DNA from: Congeria kusceri
Taxonomy: Eukaryota > Mollusca > Bivalvia > Myida > Dreissenidae
DNA length: 64,000 nucleotides
Assembly: GCA_027627225.1 (NCBI GenBank)
Contig: JAPFQT010000038.1
Coordinates: 992,001-1,056,000 of the forward strand
Direction: 5' to 3'
The translations under genes and the position numbers were made by a program. This document shows, piece after piece, positions 41,877 to 51,241 of the stretch (its first letter is position 1; each line of letters begins with the position of its first letter). The notes under the pieces were generated by a model. That model did not search any database and was not told the DNA's origin. It saw nothing but the letters and a program-made list of their open reading frames with translations.

Positions 41877-44800
41877 GTGTCACGAGAGGTCAAGTTTTGT
41901 GTTTTGAACATCCAAGGACTGAAAGGGAAATCCTACAATAAATTAGACACATTTGAAATTCAACAGTTATTTAGTACAAACGATATTTTGTTATTTACTG
42001 AAACTTGGGGAAATGATAGTTTGTTATATGATGTCGACAGTTTTAATTATTTTGTTTTAAATAGAAAAAACAAAACATTAGGCGCTAGGAGGGACAGCGG
42101 TGGGGTAATAGCATATGTACATGAACGTTTACTTAATTATGTTGAATGTGTGAAATGCATTGATGATGGTATAATGTGGCTTAAATTGAAAGGTAACTTA
42201 TTTGGTTTACAGAATGAAGTTTTTCTCTGTTTGATATATAATGTTCCTCAAGGTAGTAGTAGAGAAATCTTAAATGATGCAAATATCTTTGATTTATTAA
42301 CAAATGATATGATTTATTTCGAACAGGAGTATGGTAATGATTGTAACTTTATACTATGCGGGGATTTAAATGCACGGGTGGGGATTAAGCCAGATTATGC
42401 AGAATATGAGAATAAACATATTTTAAACATGTTGCCAGATGATTATGTAATGGATGATGTAATTGAGAGAAACAGTCAAGATAAAACAGTAAATGAATAT
42501 GGTAAAATATTACTAGATTTTTGTATATCGACAGGTTTAAAGATAGTAAATGGCCGCTGTGGTACAGATAAAGGCATTGGTAAATTCACATGTGTAAACT
42601 CACAAGGGTGTAGCGTTGTCGATTATGTTTTGTGCAAAGCCGATCTTCTTAAACAGTTTAAAACATTTGACATTTACGACCCTAATATTGTGTCCGATCA
42701 TTGTGTTATTTCGTTTAGTTTAAGTATGTACACATTGGATAATTCTGTTGATGGCAACAATAAAGGGGATCCTGTTAAATTGTTATACAAATATAAATGG
42801 GATGATAGTAAAAAAGATTTGTATATGAATGTATTAAGCTCGGAAGAAAATACTACACATTTTGAATTTCTTTGTGAAAACATTCTTGTGGCAATTTCAC
42901 ATGAGGATTTAGACTTAAATGTTAAAGCTTTTACAGATATATTAGATGGGGTATGTAAGCCAATATTTAAACAAAATTTACATAGTAATTTTTGTTATAA
43001 AAATTATAATAAGGATGCTGTATACTTTGACCATGAGTGTAAAAATTTGAAGAATTCTTATTATACTTCTCTTAATTATTACAGAAATAACCCTTGCGAT
43101 GAAACAAGGAGGGACCTGGTGGCAGCTAGATCAAATTATAAAAAATGCGTTAGAAATAAAAAATGTGACTATGATAAATTACAAACACATAAACTAGAAT
43201 TAGCCAGAAAAAATAATGCCAAGTTATATTGGAAAATGTTAAAAGGATCGGTTATGTGCAATTCTAGTTCTTTGGCATCAGATGATTTTTTAAATTATTT
43301 TAAATCTGTAAATGATCCCGATTCTGTGTTTTTTCAACCAGATGAAGACATTTTATATTTTAATGAGAGATATCTAGGAGGAGAATTAAACATTATGTTT
43401 GAAGAATTGAATAATATCATTACCACACATGAAATAAAAAAATGTTGTAAAAAACTAAAAAATGGTAAATCGGGTGGGCCAGATAATTTTCTTAACGAAT
43501 TTTTTAAGTATGGATGTGAGATAGACATGTTCGCGACAGCTCTTTGCACGTTATTTAATAAATTTTTTGATATGGGTTACTTTCCAGAAACATGGTCAGA
43601 GGGTTATGTGGTCCCATTGCATAAGAAAGGTGATATTAATAATACGAATAACTACAGGGGTATTACTTTACTGAGTACATTAGGCAAATTATTTACGAAA
43701 GTTTTAAATGACCGTCTAACGATTTGGGCGGAAAAGTATAATGTTTACATTGAGGCTCAGGCAGGATTTAGACAAAACATGGGCACAATAGATAATATTT
43801 TTGTATTGCATAATGTAATAAGTCATTTATTAAATAAGAAAAAGAAACTGTACGTAGCATTTATAGATTTTACAAAAGCATTTGACTACATAGTTAGAGA
43901 TATTATGTGGTATAAACTGATTAAATTAGGTATTAGAGGGAAAATATTAAACATAATTCGTTCAATGTATAGTATTGCTAAGTCAAGGGTAAAATATGAC
44001 AATGAGGTTAGCGATAGCTTTACATGCTTGTTAGGGGTACGTCAGGGCGAATCATTGTCTCCTTTTTTATTTGCGATGTATTTGAATGACATTGAGGAAT
44101 ATTTGCTGACAAATAATTATGACGGAATAAATTTAGACACTTTAAAATTATTCATAATGTTATATGCTGACGATATTGTTTTGTTTTCAGAAAGTGAAAT
44201 TGGTTTACAGAAAGGGTTAGATTTGTTAAAACAATACTGTGATCGATGGAAATTAAAGGTTAATACACAAAAAACTAAAGTCATGGTTTTTAAAAAAGGA
44301 GGAAGACTAAGACGAAATTTGAGATTCCTATATGATAACAACGTTTTAGAAATTGTTGATAAATTTACATATTTGGGGTTTGTCTTTTCCTCAGGGGGCT
44401 CATTTTCCAAAACGTTTGATAGTCTGTGTGGACAATCTTTGAAAGCTATTTTTAAATTAAGACAATATTTGTCGAAATTTTATAACATCACAATACAACA
44501 CAGGTTAGAAATGTTTGATAAATTAATTTACCCTGTTTTAAGTTATGGCTCCGAAATATGGGGATTACAGAGCAATATAAAGATAGAGCGAATACATTTA
44601 AATTATTGCAAAGAATTATTAGGAGTCCGAAGGCAAACACAGAATAATTTTATATATGGAGAACTCGGTAGAACATCTTTATCTGTCAGACATAGCATTA
44701 ATGTAATTAGATATTGGTTAAAGATAGTAAACACACGTGATATAAAATATGTAAAGCTTGTTTATGATATTATGTCCCGGGAATTAGAAACATACCCCAA

Positions 44801-45371
44801 TAACAGATCTTGGGTCTACATGGTTAAAAGCCTATTAGGTAATTGTGGTTTTAACGATGTGTGGCTGAATCAAGGGGTAGGGGATGTAGACATATTTTTG
44901 AAAATTTTTAAAATAAGAGTTACAGATATGTTTATACAAAATTGGAAAACCGAATTGAGTGAATCAACTAGAGCAAAAACATACATATTAATATCCGATT
45001 TTAAATTTCAATTCTATTTAAGTGATGTAAATATTCTAAAGTATAGAATGGCACTCTCTAGATTAAGAGTCTCTGCACATAGACTTAAAGTTGAAACGGG
45101 TAGATGGCAAAAACCAATAGCTATTCCTTATGAAGAAAGAAAATGTCCTTTATGCAATGTTTTAGAAGATGAATACCACTTTGTTATGGAATGCACATTA
45201 TATACTGATGTAAGAAAAGCTTACTTAAAACCATTTTATTACCTAAGACCAAATATGTTAAAGTTTATAGATTTACTGACCTCTCAAAATAGTAATATTG
45301 TTAAAAATTTAGCTATGTTTATTTATAAAGCATGGGAAATAAGAAATACTTATAATACATATTACGATTAG
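41877..45371 (+). CDS. LINE ORF2: endonuclease and reverse transcriptase
   Basis: An uninterrupted 1,164-codon frame. It nicks target DNA and copies the element RNA at the nick (target-primed reverse transcription). The N-terminal endonuclease/exonuclease/phosphatase domain covers about residues 5-280, with 'NIQGLKG' (11-17), 'FTETW' (40-44), 'CGDLNARVG' (161-169) and 'SDHCV' (273-277). The reverse transcriptase covers about 575-830, with 'YRGITLLS', 'AGFRQNMGTIDN', catalytic 'FIDFTKAFD' (662-670), 'GVRQGESLSPFLF' and 'YADD' (763-766). A C-terminal CPLC-x7-H-x4-C motif is at about 1,090-1,106. All key residues are present. There is no ATG at the 5' end: the listed start is a GTG at 41,877, the endonuclease begins at once, and the frame is open back to the ORF1 TAG five codons upstream. 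Translation therefore probably depends on ORF1, by stop readthrough or reinitiation, unless the TAG is a mutation. No RNase H domain was seen. Confidence 0.93.
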   Translation: MSREVKFCVLNIQGLKGKSYNKLDTFEIQQLFSTNDILLFTETWGNDSLLYDVDSFNYFVLNRKNKTLGARRDSGGVIAYVHERLLNYVECVKCIDDGIMWLKLKGNLFGLQNEVFLCLIYNVPQGSSREILNDANIFDLLTNDMIYFEQEYGNDCNFILCGDLNARVGIKPDYAEYENKHILNMLPDDYVMDDVIERNSQDKTVNEYGKILLDFCISTGLKIVNGRCGTDKGIGKFTCVNSQGCSVVDYVLCKADLLKQFKTFDIYDPNIVSDHCVISFSLSMYTLDNSVDGNNKGDPVKLLYKYKWDDSKKDLYMNVLSSEENTTHFEFLCENILVAISHEDLDLNVKAFTDILDGVCKPIFKQNLHSNFCYKNYNKDAVYFDHECKNLKNSYYTSLNYYRNNPCDETRRDLVAARSNYKKCVRNKKCDYDKLQTHKLELARKNNAKLYWKMLKGSVMCNSSSLASDDFLNYFKSVNDPDSVFFQPDEDILYFNERYLGGELNIMFEELNNIITTHEIKKCCKKLKNGKSGGPDNFLNEFFKYGCEIDMFATALCTLFNKFFDMGYFPETWSEGYVVPLHKKGDINNTNNYRGITLLSTLGKLFTKVLNDRLTIWAEKYNVYIEAQAGFRQNMGTIDNIFVLHNVISHLLNKKKKLYVAFIDFTKAFDYIVRDIMWYKLIKLGIRGKILNIIRSMYSIAKSRVKYDNEVSDSFTCLLGVRQGESLSPFLFAMYLNDIEEYLLTNNYDGINLDTLKLFIMLYADDIVLFSESEIGLQKGLDLLKQYCDRWKLKVNTQKTKVMVFKKGGRLRRNLRFLYDNNVLEIVDKFTYLGFVFSSGGSFSKTFDSLCGQSLKAIFKLRQYLSKFYNITIQHRLEMFDKLIYPVLSYGSEIWGLQSNIKIERIHLNYCKELLGVRRQTQNNFIYGELGRTSLSVRHSINVIRYWLKIVNTRDIKYVKLVYDIMSRELETYPNNRSWVYMVKSLLGNCGFNDVWLNQGVGDVDIFLKIFKIRVTDMFIQNWKTELSESTRAKTYILISDFKFQFYLSDVNILKYRMALSRLRVSAHRLKVETGRWQKPIAIPYEERKCPLCNVLEDEYHFVMECTLYTDVRKAYLKPFYYLRPNMLKFIDLLTSQNSNIVKNLAMFIYKAWEIRNTYNTYYD

Positions 45372-45605
45372 GATAGGATTTTTGGTATATATTTATGCAT
45401 ATGTATGTATACAAATACATACCACCTCTCGCTGTATATTGTCTTATCTAAAATACCCAATATTTTAAAATGTACCGATTTAATTTTGATGTTTATCCTT
45501 TGAATGACCAGTGACTTTGTTTTATGTATATTGTATTGACATTTCATGTATACTCATGGGCTTATTGCCTACTGTATTATCTAATAAACTAAACTTTATA
45601 AAATT
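45372..45605 (+). other. LINE 3' UTR
   Basis: Follows the ORF2 stop (TAG at 45,369-45,371). It contains 'tactcatgggcttattgcct' and ends in 'aataaactaaactttataaa', which includes a polyadenylation-like AATAAA. A/T-rich short-repeat 3' ends of this kind are usual in molluscan LINEs. Confidence 0.6.
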
Positions 45606-45869
45606 ATTTCCAAACATGATGTTTTGCAAATATATTTTACTAATATAGTGCTAAAGGTAAATAAATCAAACAAATAATTCAGCTACATGAGAGTTTTGAA
45701 GCGTGTGTATATATGTCTGACGCAACCCCTACAGCTCGCCAAAAATTCTTCACTGTTTGCTTTATAAATTGTTTTTTTTTTTAACCTATTGTTAAAAGCA
45801 CAAATATGTTTGGAAAAATCCAACATCGTTATGACGTCATCAGAGAAAACTTAAAATGTCTGACATTAT
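45606..45869. other. unassigned DNA
   Basis: AT-rich spacer with a T-run near 45,771. No feature recognised. Confidence 0.4.
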
Positions 45870-47050
45870 TATGCCCCCCTTCGAAGAAGTGGGAGTATCT
45901 TGCATTGCACCTGTCCGACGGTCAGTCGGTATTTTGGTCTGTCCATAGACCATTTCATTTCCTCGCGATATCTAAAGAACGCTTTGACCTACGATCATAA
46001 AAGTTGGTATGAGACCTCGCTTCAAATTGCATATGAGGTGAGTGGGGTCAATGTCAAGGTCACCGTTAATAAAAATAGAAAAACGGTTTCCGCTCAATAA
46101 CTTGAGAATGCATAGAGATATTTTAATGAAACTTCATAAATAGATACCTTATATTGAGACCTTGCTTGGGATTGCATATGAGGTGGGTGTGGTCAAGGTC
46201 ACTGTTATTAAAAATAGAAAAACTGTATCTGCTCAATAACTTGAGAAAGCATAAGAGATATTTTAATAAAACTTCATACTAAAAATAGAAAACTGTTTCC
46301 GCCCAATAACTTTAGAATCCATATAGATATTTTAACGAAACTTCATACGTAGATACCATATATTGAGACCTGTCTTGGGATTGCATAGGGGGTGGCTGGG
46401 GTCAAGATCAAGGTCATTATAATTAAAAATAGAAAAACAGTTTCTGCTCAATAACTTGAGAACGCATCGAGATATTTTAATGAAACTTCATAAATATATA
46501 CCTTATATTGAAGCCTTGCTTGAGATTGTATATGGGGTGGGTGTGGTCAAGGTCAATGTGACAGTTACTGAAAATATAAAATGGTTTCCGCTTAATAACT
46601 TGAGAAACGCATCAAGATATTTTAATGAAACTTCATACATAGATATCGTATATTAAGACCTATTTTGGGATTGCATATGTGGTGGTTGGGGTCAAGGTCA
46701 GTCAGCATTACTGAAAATAGAAAAATGCTTTTTCGCTCAATAACTTGACAAGCATTGCGATATTTTAATGAGACTTCGTACATAGATACCTTATATTGAG
46801 GCCTCGCTTGGGATTGTATATGGATTGGGTGGCGTCAAGGTCATCGTTGCAAAAAATAGAAAAACAGTTTTCGCTCAATAACTTGAGAACGCATCGAGAT
46901 ATTTTAATAAAACTTCATACATAGATACCTTATATCGAGACCTCGCTTGGGATTGCATATTTTAAAAAAATCTTAACAATTGCACATATTCACAACTTGG
47001 CTGCAAGTCGGGGGGGCATACATGTTTTAAAAACATCTCTTGTTTATATC
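45870..47050 (+). mobile_element. tandem-repeat element with hairpin tail, ~8 units
   Basis: The head 'ttatgccccccttcgaagaa' is followed by 'ctgtccgacggtcagtcgg' and about eight units of 110-135 bp with 'taacttgagaa.gcat', 'gatattttaatgaaacttca', 'tagataccttatattgagac', 'tgggattgcatatg' and 'aaaaatagaaaaac'. The tail is 'gggggggcatac', then a hairpin on ATGTTTTAAAAACAT (47,022-47,036), then CTCTTGTTT. It is the fuller sister of 19,204-19,760. Frames within it are repeat-driven. Confidence 0.8.
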
Positions 47051-47544
47051 AACACCACACACTCTTGAAATAAGTTGTATGAAATTTATCACAAGTGACG
47101 AAACTGTTAATAAACAAACGAAAAATCAAAGCCGATGTAGGTGCCTTTATCAAAGATCGTGTGAATGCTTATAGCAATTTAATATTATATACAAATTTAG
47201 GCAATATACAGTTCCGTGATTTCTATCAGAATTGGATAATTATGTTGTAATTGCATGTGGATATAGCACTGTGGGGAAAACCTTGAGAAGGTGTAATATG
47301 GATTTGGTATAAAATGATCAAATCCTGACGACAGTGTGCACTGGGTTTGGTGGACAGTGTACTATTTACAGTTTACTGTTGGTTGATATGCAATATTTTG
47401 ATGTGTTAAGCTATAATTATGTATATATACTCACAAATGAATTTAATATTAGTGTAAATATCAATCTTCTCGGGGTTTTTTAATTTTTGAACTTGACAAA
47501 ATCGACGAATTACTCGGACAACTATTATATATTCAGATAACTTG
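47051..47544. other. unassigned DNA
   Basis: No feature recognised. Confidence 0.4.
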
Positions 47545-47700
47545 CCACAAATTTTCACCATAAGGAGCCTTGTTGCGCATATCATAAGCCCAAGTCCAAT
47601 GATTATTTAGAGACTTGTGGCCTCCTGCTGTCCCACCAGATGTGTTTAAAAAGTTTGTGCTTAGCCTAGTGCATATTGCCATTGCAAGCTGATGTATTAT
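47545..47700 (+). repeat. continuation of duplicated block after the LINE
   Basis: 'gccttgttgcgcatatcata', 'tccaatgattatttagagac', 'ttgtggcctcctgctgtcc' and 'caccagatgtgtttaaaa' match 24,130-24,420 in the first copy, partly its second tandem unit. The two copies are therefore collinear apart from the LINE and array between 40,336 and 47,545 here. Confidence 0.65.
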
Positions 47701-47739
47701 TTTAGCTCTACCGGTCACAGGCCAGAAAGCTTATGCGTA

Positions 47740-48075
47740 ATGCTCTGGTTAAGGTTTGCGTGCAACAATTCTATATCTCTATATTACAGATATTCAACTA
47801 AAATTTAACACATGCTTTCAGGGTCATTATATAAAGTCACTGGTCAAGACCCATAACTATGACCAGCATTTTAGCAGAATTATGCCCGTTTTTGTTCTTA
47901 GAAAAGGCAGGTTAAGGTTCGCGTGGAAGAGAAAATTCAGGCTAAGGTTTGTGTGCAACAAGTACATATCTCTGCAACTACTACAGATATTCAATTGAAA
48001 TTTCACACATGGCTTCAGAGTCTTTATGTAAGGTCACTGACCAAGGCCCATAACACTGACCTACAATTAAGTAGA
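47740..48075 (+). repeat. tandem array, 'ctactacagatattcaattg' units
   Basis: Two units of the family at 17,609-18,393: 'ggtttgcgtgcaacaattct', 'catatctct', 'acagatattcaact', 'cagggtcattatataaagtc' and 'gcagaattatgcccgttttt'. It then fades into the next array. The intact 'caactactacagatattcaa' near 47,978 serves as an empty-site reference for the element at 16,594-17,606. Confidence 0.75.
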
Positions 48076-48079
48076 ATGT

Positions 48080-48680
48080 TGGTAAGGTCAAATGTAGGAA
48101 ATAAATCCTTTATACCTTGTCCGGAGCATATCTTTGTTGGGCATGGATGGATTTTCAAATAACTTGGCATATAAGTGATGAGCATGATGAGGCGGAGTGT
48201 GGTGCGCAAGAACCAGGTTCCTAGGTCCAAGGTCAAGGTCAGAATTTAAGGTCACAATTCATGGTCAAAGGTCAAATATAGGATTTCAATCCTTTACACT
48301 TTGTCCCGAGCATAACTTTGTCCAGCATGGATGGATTTTTAAATAACTTTGCAGAATTGATAAGCGCAATGAGAATGAGTGTCGTGCAAAAACCAGGTCC
48401 CTAGGTTCAAGGTCAAAGTCAAAATTCAAGGTCAAAGGTCAAATATAAGAAATCAATTATTTCCATTTTGTCCACAGCATATCTTTGCCCGGCATGCATG
48501 AATTTTTCAAAAACTTGGCAGAAAAGAGAAGCATGATAAAACGGAATGTTGCGTACAAGAACCATGTCCTTAGGTCCAAGGTAAATGTCAGAATTCAAGG
48601 TCAAAGGTCAGATATAAGAAATAAATCCTTACCACTTTGTTCAGAGTATATCTTTGTCCAGCATGGATGGATTTACAGCT
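48080..48680 (+). repeat. tandem array, ~170-185-bp 'ggtccaaggtcaaggtca' units
   Basis: Units start at 'cttgtccggagcatatcttt' near 48,117, 48,302, 48,470 and 48,637. They share 'gcatggatggatttt', 'aacttggca', 'aagaaccaggt.cctaggtcc' and 'aaggtcaaggtcagaat'. Same family as 5,450-6,190. Short frames here are repeat shadows. Confidence 0.75.
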
Positions 48681-48794
48681 TTATATTGGAATGTGAAATC
48701 AATTGTAAATGTACAAAAGCACAATCTTAGATCTATTAACATATTTCTGTTTAGCATATTACCAGTGCTACTTAGATCCATTAAGTTGATAGAA

Positions 48795-49215
48795 ATGCAA
48801 ACAAGTTTAGCAGAAATAATATGCCTTATAACGTTCTGTGGTCCAATTATGATGTTTGAAAACTGACCAATAGAGTCTATAAAATTGTGAATAGCTAAAA
48901 AATGAGATTGCCCTCCTCAATGAATTCCTTTGCGTGAAATGGTCCTGATCAAATAACCCAAAGCTTTGTTATAATTTTTTTTATGTACACCTTAAGTTAA
49001 AAGAGTTCTAATAGGATATTTTAGAAGATTGATCAGCGGTTAAACCCATTCAAAATGACAATTTAATTACACTACTGATCAATATACTATACCATTTTGA
49101 GTAACTCTTTGTTCAGCCTATTGAAATGCTTTTCTATACATTGTTCTTCATGAGTCACTCAAGACCTAAACCATTCATGTCAAAATCCTAGTAGGCAATT
49201 GATTACAAGATTTTT
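48795..49215 (+). repeat. duplicated block, partner of 21,255 and of the 57-bp satellite origin
   Basis: Collinear with 21,255-21,565 and, in part, with 25,835-25,960. The right part ('tcactcaagacctaaaccat', 'tcatgtcaaaatc') also matches 28,868-28,905 ('ttcaagacctgaacattcat', 'gccaaaatt'), which lies downstream of the satellite in that copy. This is an unexpanded version of the satellite locus. Confidence 0.75.
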
Positions 49216-49744
49216 GAGGAATCTTGAAGGGACACCATATGGTCCAATTATAAAAACAAAAGAAAATTATAAAAAATGCACAATTTTTCTTACATAATCG
49301 TATAGAATACATTTTTAAAAAAAAGACAGTTATGTTTTTATTTACCTGAAAATAAAAGATTTATATAGTATTTTTTATCAGTCAAATTATAACTCATTGA
49401 GTGATTTAAAAATAGCGCTGTTTATATTTAGGTTATTGCGTGACAGTTTAGTCATGTGCACATTTTTATCAGGTGTTTGTATTGGTGAAAGCCGCGGTAT
49501 TTATAAATCAGGTATAACAGGCCCAAGGAATTTTTTTTTTATGAAATATACAGATTATGACAGTATTTAGTGGTGTTCTATACAAATAATTATGGTTTTA
49601 CTCATGTTTTTACCGTTTAGACATAACTACAAAAACAGCTCAGTTTTATGCCTATTTGCAGTGCAGTATCTTAAATTATAAGATCCACTAAAGATAAACA
49701 ATTTAATAATAACTTGTGAAATCAGTAAGGTGGTATTTAAGTTT
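49216..49744. other. unassigned DNA
   Basis: AT-rich. 'ttaaattataagatccacta' with 'aagataaacaattt' near 49,672 resembles 'taagtataagatctactgaa' near 7,701, a small extension of the duplicated blocks. Nothing else recognised. Confidence 0.4.
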
Positions 49745-50163
49745 TAATGCCTCCACTTTCAGAGGGGGGCAAATAGATTTGCCCTTGTCCATCGATCCTA
49801 TCCGTCTGTAAGTCAAATTTTTGTGTTGCGCGTTACTCAAACAGTATTACAGCTAAAGCAACGAAACTTTTTATACTTATTTATCAGCATGTGAACTTGT
49901 GCACCTGGGTATTTTGGTGCATTTTTTCCTGACTTTAGCGGAGTTGTGGCCCTTTTTTAGCAGAAAAATCTCATTTTTTGACTTTGTTTTGCTTGTAACT
50001 AGAAAATAATAACTGCTCAAGTGATGAAACTTTATAAACATATTCATCAACATGTGACCTTGTGCACCTGGGTATTTTGGTGCATTTTTTTCCACATAAG
50101 TTGAGTTTTGTGACAACCATGGGAATGTGGGGGCATCCAAGTTCTACGGACACATGACTAGTT
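49745..50163 (+). mobile_element. tandem-repeat element, decayed CTAG tail
   Basis: The head 'tgcctccactttcagagggg' is followed by 'tttgcccttgtcc' and two units with 'catgtgaacttgtgcacctg' and 'ggtattttggtgcatttttt'. The tail is 'gtgggggcatccaa', then a weakened hairpin (GTTCTACGGACAC) and ATGACTAGTTT, close to ATGTCTAGTT in the sister elements at 21,718 and 29,660. Confidence 0.7.
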
Positions 50164-50490
50164 TATAGTATGTAAGAATCTTTTGAAAATATGAACTGTA
50201 CATGACTGAATCATGGTATTATGGCGTGAACTGAAAGATGTATGTGCTATTTATATGTATCCATAATTTGGTAGTCCTTTAGGGGCATTGAGAGGGAAAA
50301 AATATGATACAGCATTTAAACTTGTTCTTTCAGCCATTCTGTAGACAGTGTATTGAGTATGCAGATATTTTGGTGAAAACCATCTTGGTCTTTCAGTTGT
50401 GGAGGAAAAGCAGTATACTATAAAGTTCTCTCTTCGGCACAGGACTGTGGTTTATTGTTTAAATAAAAACCTGGAAAGTGTAACTATAGT
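50163..50490 (+). repeat. duplicated block, partner of 7,690-8,072
   Basis: Shared stretches are listed under the partner. The block ends at 'aaaacctggaaagtgtaact', next to the SINE. Confidence 0.75.
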
Positions 50491-50511
50491 GTAGTTACAC
50501 AATTTAGACAT

Positions 50512-50655
50512 TACAACAAAAGGTCCCGGGTTCGATCCCCACTCAGGGAGTATTCTCAAGATCTTTCCAAAGACACCAAGTACTGGTTCTTCCCAGGAAA
50601 CTGATTGAGAGTGTCTGTATAAGCCTAAGGCTTTTTATGCAATCGAGCTAAAATA
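50512..50655 (+). mobile_element. tRNA-derived SINE, 5'-truncated
   Basis: A clear B box and T-arm, GGTCCCGGGTTCGATCCCC (near 50,522), is followed by a body 'agtactggttcttcccagga', 'aactgattgagagtgtc', 'aagcctaaggctttttat' and 'gcaatcgagctaaaata'. The A-box half is missing. The body shares 'agtactggt' and 'cccagga' with the SINE at 9,826. Copy A of the segmental duplication lacks this insert at the matching point (near 1,995), so it marks an insertion at the left edge of copy B. Confidence 0.65.
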
Positions 50656-50924
50656 AATAGGATTAAACTACTATAGCGTAATTATGTGCCATTGGTCACT
50701 GTAGCATAGCAACATATTGCTGATTTTTGTCACACAAAGATTTTAAAGGGGTATTTCCTGTAAATATATAAACACATAAAGCATATCAGAGGGCCAAGAT
50801 GATCGATACGTAATTTCTCAAACCCCAGATTTTTCAATTCTGACCTATGTAAGGAGACTTTTCTAAACCCAGATTTTTGGACACCATAGGAAAACTTCTA
50901 GGACCTCAACATTAATTTGAGATG

Positions 50925-51241
50925 CAGGGTTTTACATCAACGTTAAATTTTAGGTGTTTACAGGGTCCTTTCAATAAAACGGTGGTCTCATTCAATTGTT
51001 TTGTCTGCATTTGTATCAACACTTTTAATGTTTTGTATTAATAAGATAGAATGAAGGCATTATAAAATAATGTTAATAATTTTTTAAATTACATCTATGA
51101 AATAATTAATGTCAACACTGAATTGTATCAACACATCAGAAAAATTACGCATCCAATGGGATGCAAGTTTTGACATAGGAGGGGTCCTGACTCAAAATTT
51201 AGGGGTATTTAAAGCAGAAAATCGAGTCCGGTAAATCCCTG
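50925..51241. mobile_element. hAT-like MITE, 317 bp
   Basis: Starts CAGGGTTTTACATC and, from the other strand, CAGGGATTTACCGG. The flanks are AGATG and AGATT. Copy A shows the uninterrupted site ('attgAGATGaattcaatt' at about 2,390), so the insertion and its 5-bp duplication are seen directly. It is too short for a transposase. Confidence 0.75.

Larger units (their letters stand above)
40340..45605 (+). mobile_element. non-LTR retrotransposon (LINE), near full length
   Basis: A ~5.3 kb LINE containing a short 5' UTR, ORF1 (with one stop), ORF2 (endonuclease plus reverse transcriptase) and a ~235-bp 3' UTR ending 'gggcttattgcctactgtat' and 'ctaataaactaaactttata'. It lies in the duplicated block whose partner at 24,110-24,130 is uninterrupted, which supports insertion. 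Exact ends and the target duplication could not be fixed; the 5' end could lie anywhere in 40,336-40,380. ORF1 and ORF2 share one reading frame. The clade is not assigned: ORF1 is of the L1/Tx1-like coiled-coil plus RRM type, and ORF2 has an apurinic-type endonuclease and a C-terminal CCHC motif. Confidence 0.9.

Noticed and set aside
41387..41911. 174-codon minus-strand frame opposite LINE ORF1
   Set aside because: Hydrophobic antisense of a polar low-complexity segment. No domain, and it lies inside the retrotransposon.
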